A stretch of DNA of 64,000 nucleotides from Chloroflexi bacterium TSY (GTDB taxonomy: Bacteria > Chloroflexota > Anaerolineae > Caldilineales > Caldilineaceae), in assembly GCA_019217005.1 (NCBI GenBank), contig JAHBNG010000023.1:62001-126000 (forward strand), given 5' to 3'. Position 1 is the first letter of the stretch, and each line of letters begins with the position of its first letter. Below, piece after piece: positions 57,695-64,000 of this stretch. The notes under the pieces were generated by a model, which saw nothing but the letters and a program-made list of their open reading frames with translations, did no database searches and was not told the origin of the DNA. The position numbers and the translations under genes are program-made.

Positions 57695-58837
57695 ATGAAC
57701 CAGAAGACCTTACTGACTTATTTTCAAGACAAACAATCCGAAATGCTCAACGTCATTCAGCAGCTTGTCGAGATGGAGACACCGAGCGATGATAAACCCC
57801 GTTTGGACGCCTTTGCGCAGTTGATCGGCGATCGGTTAGCCGGCGCTGGAGCCGAAGTTGAACTCATTCCCAATGAAACGACAGGGGTACATGTCCGTGC
57901 CACCTTTGGTCCGCACGGTGGTAAGGCCAAACCTGCACTGATCTTATGCCACTATGACACTGTCTGGCCTGTCGGCTCGCTGGAAACACACCCTTTTCGT
58001 GTAGATGAGCAAGGCTGGGCCTATGGACCTGGTATTTTCGACATGCAGAGCAGTTTGATGCTGGGCGAGTTTGTTCTACATGCTGTGCAAGATTTGGAAC
58101 TGACCCTGCCTCGTCCCATCACCATTCTAATTACCTCAGATGAAGAAACGGGCAGTCGCACGTCTCGTCAATTGATCGAGGATGAGGCAAAACGATCTGC
58201 CTATGTTCTCGTAATGGAATCGCCTCTGCCAAATGGAGTGCTCAAGACGACTCGTAAAGGCTGTGGTCACTTTGAGGTCCACGTGACGGGCAAAGCTGTT
58301 CATGCTGGCATCGAACCTGAAAAAGGGATTAGTGCCATCCAGGAGTTAGCACAGCAGATTCTGGCTTTGCATAAACTCACTGATCCGGATGTGGGAAGTA
58401 CAGTCAATGTTGGTGTTGTGGAAGGCGGAACTCGTTCGAACGTTGTGGCGGCTTCCGCACATTGCGTGATTGATGCTCGAGTCTGGACGCAGAGTGAGGC
58501 GGATCGGTTGTACGAGGCAATTCATGGTCTAGAACCGGTGACGCCTGGTGTTAAACTGGAAATCACGGGTGGGTGGAATCGCCCCCCCTTGGAGCGCTCT
58601 GCAACTGGCGCATTGTTTGAACAAGCCAAAGAGATTGCGCGTCTATTGGGCCTTTCATTGGAAGAAGGCGGTACAGGTGGTGGCAGCGATGGAAACTTAA
58701 CGGGTGCACTTGGTGTTCCAACGCTGGATGGACTTGGTGTTCCCGGTTGGGGAGCACATGCGGATGATGAACATATTGAAACAGACAAGATACACACGAG
58801 TGCGGCGCTGTTGGTTGCGCTTCTGATGGAGCTCTAG
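57695..58837 (+). CDS. M20 family metallopeptidase (carboxypeptidase G2-like)
   Basis: 380 residues. Zinc site LILCHYDTVWPVG (His and Asp), catalytic-type ITSDEETGSRTSR (Glu-Glu region), the dimerisation lid (GKAVHAGIEPEKGI), and the C-terminal GGTGGGSDGNL and GAHADDEHI with the last His are all in place. The order matches glutamate carboxypeptidases that cut N-acyl amino acids or folate tails. Cytoplasmic, no signal peptide visible. No obvious operon partner; an imperfect repeat spacer follows. Confidence 0.9.
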   Translation: MNQKTLLTYFQDKQSEMLNVIQQLVEMETPSDDKPRLDAFAQLIGDRLAGAGAEVELIPNETTGVHVRATFGPHGGKAKPALILCHYDTVWPVGSLETHPFRVDEQGWAYGPGIFDMQSSLMLGEFVLHAVQDLELTLPRPITILITSDEETGSRTSRQLIEDEAKRSAYVLVMESPLPNGVLKTTRKGCGHFEVHVTGKAVHAGIEPEKGISAIQELAQQILALHKLTDPDVGSTVNVGVVEGGTRSNVVAASAHCVIDARVWTQSEADRLYEAIHGLEPVTPGVKLEITGGWNRPPLERSATGALFEQAKEIARLLGLSLEEGGTGGGSDGNLTGALGVPTLDGLGVPGWGAHADDEHIETDKIHTSAALLVALLMEL

Positions 58838-58870
58838 CGATGTTTATGTTGTTTTGATATAGGTAAGCAT

Positions 58871-59095
58871 TCAGCGAGTCAGCTATCAGTCATCAGCTGG
58901 GCACGTCCTGTATTGTTCGATGACTTCGTGACCTCCCATGTTCGAGGACATCGTAGCCACCACTCGAGGCGGAAGGGACACGATGTCTCCGAACAGCGGG
59001 GGTCACGAAGTGTCCGAACCATACACTTCCCTGTCGAAACAAGCTGCTTAAACGTCTCGATCTGATAGCTGACATGCTGATAGCTGAACAGCTAC
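58871..59095. repeat. Word-repeat hairpin (CTATCAG / CTGATAG) with R10 inside
   Basis: The left arm (GTCAGCTATCAGTCATCAGC, 58879-58898) and right arm (TCTGATAGCTGACATGCTGA, 59060-59079) pair. R10 occupies the loop. Nested word hairpin and MITE-like element occur in the same way at 1029-1190. Confidence 0.55.
58909..59025. repeat. R10 inverted-repeat element (117 bp)
   Basis: TGTATTGTTCGATGACTTCG on the left and CACGAAGTGTCCGAACCATACA on the right pair over about 25 bp with four mismatches. Single copy in the window; sits within the word-repeat hairpin upstream of recA. Confidence 0.55.
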
Positions 59096-59145
59096 GATAT
59101 AGGTTTGCTCGATCATATTTGTTAGCGTTTCGTCACAGCTCTATC

Positions 59146-59174
59146 TTGACACAATAGAACAAATGAGCTATTAT
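59146..59174 (+). promoter_or_regulatory. Strong sigma-70-type promoter of recA
   Basis: TTGACA (59146-59151), 17-bp spacer and TATTAT (59169-59174). Positioned 147 bp before the recA ATG, so the leader now includes the R9 copy. No clear LexA box of known type was recognised, though AGAACAAATGAGCT lies in the spacer. Confidence 0.65.
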
Positions 59175-59217
59175 GTGACAAAAGCTAAAATTCGAATCCG
59201 TAAACCAAAATAGACTT

Positions 59218-59279
59218 GCTCACCTCCCAAATGTGTACAGAGAGACATCGCTGGCAGCGCACATTTGTGGTAGATGAGC
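59218..59279. repeat. R9 inverted-repeat element, copy 2, in the recA leader
   Basis: GCTCACCTCCCAAATGTG to CACATTTGTGGTAGATGAGC, 62 bp. Between the recA promoter and the ATG at 59321; it would form a stem in the 5' untranslated region. Confidence 0.7.
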
Positions 59280-59320
59280 CAAATAGATTACTTACATCAT
59301 AGATAGAATCGGAGGCCTTT

Positions 59321-60751
59321 ATGAGCGCACAGGCAGTTGATAGTGGTAAGTTGAAAGCATTGGAAACAACTCTGGCCAATTTGAACAAAAAATTTGGTGA
59401 AGGGGTTGTGATGAAGCTGGGTGATACAACTCGGCTCAACGTGGAATCGATTCCCACTGGAAGTTTGAGTCTCAGTAGATCCAAATTTCAGGTTTTGAGA
59501 GAGAATTCTGGCTAAACAGTTGACATAAATACAAATTTGCCGGTCGATATCTAGTTTTTTGCGTTAGATTTGGGCGATTTTCAGATATGAAATAGGTTGT
59601 TTTCTGTAACCGAAATCTGAATAAATGACTCCAAAATCCCTGCAATCTCGACTGAAAATCGCCAAAAACGCCAAATTTGGATCTACTGAGTCTTGATATT
59701 GCACTCGGTGTCGGTGGTGTCCCGAAAGGACGGATTGTTGAGATTTATGGTCCCGAAAGTTCGGGTAAGACAACTGTTTGTCTTCACGTAATTGCCGAAG
59801 CTCAAAAGGCGGGCGGAATTTGTGGATGTGGAGCATGCTTTAGATCCAGCATACGCTCGAAAGATCGGTGTGGATGTGGACAGTCTCTATATCAGCCAAC
59901 CAGATACGGGAGAGCAGGCTTTGGAGATTGCCGAAGCATTAGTTCGTTCAGGGGCAATGGATGTGGTGGTCGTGGATAGCGTAGCTGCATTGGTGCCGAG
60001 AGCAGAAATTGAAGGCGAGATGGGCGATAGTCATGTAGGCTTGCAGGCACGGCTGATGAGTCAAGCACTTCGCAAACTAACAGGTGTAGTGAAGTCGAGT
60101 GGAACGACTCTTATCTTTACGAATCAACTACGTCAAAAGATTGGTGTGATGTTTGGTAGTCCTGAGACAACCAGTGGTGGCATGGCACTGAAATTTTATG
60201 CCAGCGTACGGCTGGACATCCGTCGTATTCAGTCGATTAAGCAGGGAACGGATGTGATTGGCAACCGAACCCGCGTGACCCTTAAGAAGAACAAAGTCGC
60301 CCCACCATTTAAAGTCGCCGAGTTTGACATCATGTATAACGAAGGGATTAGCACCTCTGGCGATTTGGTTGATCTGGGTGTTGATCAAGACATTATCGAT
60401 AAGCGTGGTAGTTTTTATTCGTTTAAGGAGACGCGTCTTGGACAGGGTCGCGAAAACGCAAAGCAATTTCTCGTCGAAAATCCAAACATGGCGGCGGAAA
60501 TTGATGGATTGATTCGAAGCAAATTTGGTCTGCCCGTTAATTTGGGACCAAAGACTGATATCCAAGCAGATGATGCTGATACATTCTCTCAAACCTCAGC
60601 CGAAGCCGACAACGGAAAAGAAAAATCGGTAAGTGCCAGCAGATCGAAGCGCAAGTCATCAACCAAAGCTAGCGCAGCCGCAGATACCGTCTCAGCAGCT
60701 GAAAACAAAACCGTGGAAGTTGGGCAAAAGACGATAGAACGAGCCGCCTAA
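59321..60751 (+). pseudogene. recA: recA split by R1 and by an 8-bp deletion
   Basis: Good ribosome binding site (CGGAGG) before ATG 59321. RecA reads MSAQAVDS and KALETTLANLNKKFGEGVVM to GSLS; R1 then enters. Removing R1 and one AGTCT gives [19 protein letters not shown] and the Walker [10 protein letters not shown]. After AEAQKAGG the frame is lost: [13 protein letters not shown] lies in another frame, consistent with an 8-bp loss between direct repeats of GCGGAATT near 59813-59821. The rest, including [15 protein letters not shown] and the C-terminal domain to 60751, is open. About 400 residues if repaired. No other recA is visible. Confidence 0.95.
59473..59688. mobile_element. R1 MITE-like element, copy 3 (in recA), 216 bp
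   Basis: Same 16-bp ends, same orientation as the sulfatase copy. AGTCT flanks both sides (59468-59472, 59689-59693). Stop codons close the reading frame of recA 15 codons into the element. Confidence 0.93.
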
Positions 60752-60755
60752 TAGT

Positions 60756-60835
60756 CACATAATTTAAACTTCGTCCTTTCGTCCGCAATGCTGCCAGAGT
60801 AAAAAATGCTGCGAAGGTACGGAGTTTATGTGACT
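60756..60835. repeat. R4-related inverted-repeat element, divergent copy
   Basis: CACATAATTTAAACTTCGTC to CGGAGTTTATGTGACTTC. It keeps the TTTAAACTTCG arm but has a new centre (GTCCGCAATGCTGCCAGAGT), so it is a distant family member. Starts 5 bp after recA. Confidence 0.55.
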
Positions 60836-60912
60836 TCTCTATAAGAATGGGCATTAAAGACGATAGCTGAGTTTTATTTGGATAGAGTGTTTCCATCACA
60901 ATTATAATGACA

Positions 60913-60964
60913 AATACAGGGTCTTTCTAGATAAATTATGTGTCTAGAAGGACCCTGTATTTTG
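60913..60964 (+). terminator. Rho-independent terminator
   Basis: AATACAGGGTC-TTTCTAGA pairs with TCTAGAA-GGACCCTGTATT, followed by TT and T-rich DNA. Long, stable stem about 160 bp after recA. The palindromic layout could serve the convergent operon ending at 61045 as well. Confidence 0.85.
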
Positions 60965-61044
60965 ATTGCGTATCAGAAAATCACATTTTCAAATGGGGTA
61001 TTAGTCGTTATTTCGAACAGTGAAGAGGAATGTTGACCAATGCC

Positions 61045-62100
61045 TCAATTGTTATCAAGATAGAGTACATTTGCGGATGTATCGTTGAGTCCTTGTGTCA
61101 GCATTTCAAAATCACCAAAATACTCACGTTCATAGGTAGTTCCTTCAAATTCTCCTGTAAAGAGCCAACGTTTCTCGTAACTTAAAGCAAGCAGCAACCC
61201 TGTTCGAATGTCATGGCAGATTTCACCTTCGTAGATTGTTGACCAGCCGTCGCCTTCTTCAACTTCAACAGTGTGAGGACCGGAACAATATGCTGCTATC
61301 TGACGACCGTTATCGAGATGATAAATCGCATTTGGTTCTTCTGATTGAGGTCCAATCCAGTAACGATAGAGAAAATTTTCTTCATCTTGGCGTTTTCGTT
61401 CGATCCCAGAAAATCGATTTACCTCGAAGACCCATTCGTCGGTCGAGAAACATGTTTCGTCCCAGGTAACAGCATGGTCGATCTGGAGCCACTGTTGACC
61501 AACAACATTGTTGACTGAGGCCTCCACCGTCGCATTGCATGATTGGATTTCGCATCGTTCAGAACCACACTGCCATTCAACGTCCCATGTCGCACCTAAA
61601 TCCTCGCTGAAGACAGAGTCATACGTTGGAACTGTTTCAAGATCACCCTCTAAAGTGACTACAATATCTGCTAACCAAGCAAGAGTTGAAGGCTCTTCTG
61701 CGTTATCTGTATTGCCATCTCCTTCAATGCAACAAATTTGCCACCAATCACCTGCATCGTTCTTTTCCACCACGTCAAAAGTGGTTCCCGATGAAGCCGC
61801 TGTGAGAACCTGATATTCCAGACCTGGACCACTGCGCACATTGGCCCGTCGTCCACCTGTGCTGACTGTCGCGGTTACGTTGGTTGTTGAACGCACATCC
61901 AGATCTGGAATTGTAACGTTTGCAAGATCGCGCGATATCCGATTTGGACCACTTGGCGTTAGATTTGTTATCCCCTGAAATGGTCCGACAGGTCCTTCGC
62001 AGGCCGTCAATAGCAGAGAAAGCAAAAGAATGCTTAGGATAATGGGAGGGCAAAACACCAATCGACGTTCAACTAGCAAAAAATCAAACCAGAATTTCAT
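61045..62100 (-). CDS. Lipoprotein with a bacterial SH3-like domain
   Basis: 351 residues. Signal anchor and lipobox (LLLSLLLTAC, Cys at about 34). An SH3b-type segment follows (RRANVRSGPGLEYQVLTAAS then GTTFDVVEKNDAGDWWQIC), usually a cell-wall binding module. The last 200 residues have several Cys pairs (QCGSERCEIQSC) and a beta-rich body, not recognised. It is the third gene of a minus-strand operon with the HEAT and beta-sandwich genes upstream. Confidence 0.75.
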   Translation of the reverse strand: MKFWFDFLLVERRLVFCPPIILSILLLSLLLTACEGPVGPFQGITNLTPSGPNRISRDLANVTIPDLDVRSTTNVTATVSTGGRRANVRSGPGLEYQVLTAASSGTTFDVVEKNDAGDWWQICCIEGDGNTDNAEEPSTLAWLADIVVTLEGDLETVPTYDSVFSEDLGATWDVEWQCGSERCEIQSCNATVEASVNNVVGQQWLQIDHAVTWDETCFSTDEWVFEVNRFSGIERKRQDEENFLYRYWIGPQSEEPNAIYHLDNGRQIAAYCSGPHTVEVEEGDGWSTIYEGEICHDIRTGLLLALSYEKRWLFTGEFEGTTYEREYFGDFEMLTQGLNDTSANVLYLDNN

Positions 62101-62115
62101 AGTTTCATTGCACCA

Positions 62116-62715
62116 TCATATAAAAGTTACGAGAACGTTGTCTAGTAGACCCAATTCGTCTAACGCTTCATATGCATGAGACCGTACAAGATAGTTTGGG
62201 TCGTTTAGATGTTGAAATAGAATCGGAGCAGTACGCATCGTTGCGATTTTATGCAAGGCATATGCGGCACGAGATCGAACACCATCATGGTTGCTTTGCA
62301 TCGCTTTGGCCAAAACATCTACTGCATCGTCACCACACATCGAAAGAGCGTCAGCTGCCGACTGACGAACAAACCCATCTTCGTCTGCCAATCGAGCGAC
62401 TAGCAATTCTAAATGAGGAGTAATTGCTGCTGGTACTCGTTGATGAAGATGTCCAAGCGCCAAGGCGGTTGTTGCTCGTAATTCCGAATCTGGATCTGTC
62501 AAACTCAAAATGAGTGATTCAATCGAATCGGCTTTTCCGCAGTGTGCCAAAGTTCGAACGGCCCACCAACGTTGGTCCAATTCGCCCCTAATTGCCAATT
62601 GAATCAACTCTGATTCTAGAGAGGAATCTATTTGCAGGCTTAACTCTTCGGTCTTGGCGTCATCACCTACATCTATTGCTACTAAAAATTCTTGAAAGGT
62701 TGTTTCGTTAACCAT
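62116..62715 (-). CDS. HEAT-repeat protein
   Basis: 199 residues. About five HEAT/PBS-lyase-type helical repeats (WWAVRTLAHCGKADSIESLI, ELRATTALALGHL, FVRQSAADALSMCGDDAVDV, GVRSRAAYALHKIATM, YLVRSHAYEALDELG). It is an all-helical scaffold with no enzyme site. It follows the beta-sandwich gene by 3 bp and precedes the SH3 lipoprotein by 15 bp, so the three are translated together. Confidence 0.85.
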   Translation of the reverse strand: MVNETTFQEFLVAIDVGDDAKTEELSLQIDSSLESELIQLAIRGELDQRWWAVRTLAHCGKADSIESLILSLTDPDSELRATTALALGHLHQRVPAAITPHLELLVARLADEDGFVRQSAADALSMCGDDAVDVLAKAMQSNHDGVRSRAAYALHKIATMRTAPILFQHLNDPNYLVRSHAYEALDELGLLDNVLVTFI

Positions 62716-62718
62716 TGG

Positions 62719-63627
62719 TTATTGATTGATTGGACGGAGTTCATATATTTTTAACCAATCGAAATTTACCTCAGCCGGGACTGAGTATTGAGTCCCCCCG
62801 GCTAATCCAGTCGTACCTGCTGGAAGTTGAGGCTGATTAACGGTAATAAGCAATTGCCCATTTGCTGAGAACTTCAACGTTTGCCCGTTGTCTTCAAGTA
62901 CAACATGATTGGCTGTGTCTACACCATTTAGGAATGTAGAGAATGTCCAAGGCTGAATAGTTTGCCATATACCTTCTTTTTGAAGTAGAAGTTGAAAGCG
63001 TTCTTGTCCATCGATCTCAAAGATGTAAAATGACTGATCATCCTGATATCGTGCGAGAAACCCTGCGTAGCCAAAGGGGGCATCCTTGTCCCCCACATTG
63101 ATAGTTATGCTTGTTTCTAGTCGATAAGGTGATGTTCCAACGATTGATAAAACACTCCACGCTGCATATCCCGGCCAAGGTCGTATTCGATAGACACGCT
63201 CTCCAGGCAAGAACCCCATAATCCATTGTTCTGGGCGTTCATCAACTGCAAGTGGAGTGTGTGGCCGAACGAAATCGTCTTCCAAAATTAAAAAAGCGCT
63301 CAGTTCAGGCAAATCATTGGACTTAACATCTTGGTGCTCAATATTTGTATCTAATAACTCATCGGAGGAAGCATCCAATAATCGCGTCATGACTAGGATC
63401 GCTGTCGCGATCATGAGCAAAATAAATACAAGCATTGCACTCCAAAGATGCCCAGGAGTCGGATTCGTTTCTGGAGGCCGTTGAATTTCCGATTTTGCTG
63501 TCGGTCGAGGTGGGCCTAACCCAATCTCTTGACGTTTTTGCATGCTGCGTTGGTTCATAACGCTGTCCACGTGAATCGATTCAGGTCCAGCATGCGGGAC
63601 ACTTTGCGAGGCAGAAGAGGATGACAT
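62719..63627 (-). CDS. Membrane-anchored beta-sandwich protein, unknown function
   Basis: 302 residues. A cytoplasmic N-terminus of about 60 residues, one membrane helix (LWSAMLVFILLMIATAILVM, about 61-81), then an outside domain of about 190 residues. That domain resembles a concanavalin-like or 3-keto-disaccharide-hydrolase fold (EDDFVRPHTPLAV, LEDNGQTLKFSANGQLLITV, TTGLAGGTQ). First gene of the three-gene operon. It is divergent from the pcs-like gene. Confidence 0.68.
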   Translation of the reverse strand: MSSSSASQSVPHAGPESIHVDSVMNQRSMQKRQEIGLGPPRPTAKSEIQRPPETNPTPGHLWSAMLVFILLMIATAILVMTRLLDASSDELLDTNIEHQDVKSNDLPELSAFLILEDDFVRPHTPLAVDERPEQWIMGFLPGERVYRIRPWPGYAAWSVLSIVGTSPYRLETSITINVGDKDAPFGYAGFLARYQDDQSFYIFEIDGQERFQLLLQKEGIWQTIQPWTFSTFLNGVDTANHVVLEDNGQTLKFSANGQLLITVNQPQLPAGTTGLAGGTQYSVPAEVNFDWLKIYELRPINQ

Positions 63628-63740
63628 GAAATTAAAGGTTTTTATTATATATTCAGCAAGAAGTATTCATTATAGCATCGGCGGTTGCGCGATTCCAAAG
63701 TACTCAAAGTACTGAATTTGCAGTACACACCTACTTTGTA

Positions 63741-63769
63741 TTGTCGTTTTTCGGGAATCAGTCTACAAT
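63741..63769 (+). promoter_or_regulatory. Promoter candidate for the pcs-like gene
   Basis: TTGTCG (63741-63746) and TACAAT (63764-63769) with 17-bp spacing, 64 bp before the ATG at 63833. Confidence 0.55.
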
Positions 63770-63832
63770 TGAGCATATGGGGCAGAGGCGTCCCTGTTGC
63801 GTAGGGATTTAGCATATATTTTGGATGGTTTT

Positions 63833-64000
63833 ATGGAAAGTATTTATTCAGATGTTACACCTGGAGACGATTGGACGCCTTCAAAGCGTTATCGTTTATT
63901 TGCTTGGCTAACACATGTATTCACGGCAACAGGAGCAGTTTGGGGTTTGATGGGTATTATCTCAATCGCACAACATCAATGGATGTGGGCGTTTGTCTGG
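63833..64000 (+). CDS. Phosphatidylcholine synthase-like CDP-alcohol phosphatidyltransferase, N-terminal part
   Basis: 56 codons open to the window end. The N-terminal YRLFAWLTHVFTATGAVWGL then MGIISIAQHQWMWAFVW matches the start of phosphatidylcholine synthases (Pcs), which condense CDP-diacylglycerol with choline, and other CDP-alcohol transferases. The catalytic CDP-alcohol motif (DGxxAR...) lies beyond the window, so the substrate cannot be verified. Confidence 0.65.
   Translation, partial: MESIYSDVTPGDDWTPSKRYRLFAWLTHVFTATGAVWGLMGIISIAQHQWMWAFVW

Noticed and set aside
1029..59095. Word-repeat hairpins as CRISPR arrays
   Set aside because: The words are 7-9 bases, directly adjacent, with inverted partners and no unique spacers; no cas genes are near.
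59180..59215. tRNA-like GTTCGAATCC segment upstream of recA
   Set aside because: TTCGAATCC occurs, but no cloverleaf can be formed around it.
59473..59688. R1 as a self-splicing intron
   Set aside because: Short, with perfect inverted ends and 5-bp target duplications, which fit DNA transposition; no group I or II core seen. The excision idea is kept only as a low-confidence finding.

Overview
The window looks like part of a Chloroflexota-type genome (Anaerolineae or Caldilineae-like, possibly a filamentous lineage). This is an inference from the mix of AfsR/SARP-like and other NB-ARC regulators with TPR partners, a cdaA-cdaR pair, a large FAD/Fe-S GlcD-like oxidase, Gfo/Idh/MocA and PhyH catabolic genes, and intergenic spacers full of short inverted-repeat elements. 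No rRNA, tRNA or CRISPR array was recognised.

Layout. 1-720: end of a SnoaL-like gene and a small membrane protein. 1193-6441: a peptide-type ABC importer (two permeases, two ATPases) with a BrnT/BrnA toxin-antitoxin pair between the permease genes. 6713-14154: a catabolic cluster with two Gfo/Idh/MocA oxidoreductases, an isochorismatase-like hydrolase, a broken sulfatase, a TIM-barrel isomerase and a PhyH dioxygenase. 14770-16101: a frameshifted RTX-repeat protein and a small hypothetical gene. 16188-23927: a minus-strand block with a Cys-rich lipoprotein and two parallel NB-ARC + TPR gene pairs; the second TPR gene is broken. 24159-29248: a GNAT protein, then AttH-like and diacylglycerol-kinase-like genes, each split by an insertion. 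29716-30954: an IS630 element. 32492-37862: argF, cdaA, cdaR (frameshifted), der, M28 peptidase. 38319-44056: a receiver protein, a giant FAD/Fe-S oxidase and a beta-helix surface protein. 44430-46053: a decayed IS701-type element. 46435-52839: an HlyD/FtsX/ATPase export system whose permease is split by an IS. 52836-57637: a membrane glycosyltransferase-like gene wrecked by nested transposons. 57695-60751: an M20 peptidase and a disrupted recA. 61045-64000: a three-gene envelope operon and the start of a phosphatidylcholine-synthase-like gene.

The dominant signal is invasion by short non-coding inverted-repeat elements (MITE-like). I can separate eleven families, called R1-R11 here. R1 (about 215 bp) sits inside three conserved genes, a sulfatase, an AttH-like lipoprotein and recA, each time with a 5-bp AGNCT duplication that restores the frame if removed. 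R7 (155 bp, 8-bp duplications) splits a TPR gene and a transposase. R4 hairpins lie just upstream of several minus-strand genes, including both NB-ARC genes, and could work as a shared control element. At least nine genes in 64 kb are interrupted or frameshifted. That points to strong transposon expansion and decay, or to something that tolerates or removes these insertions. The disrupted recA makes the question pressing.
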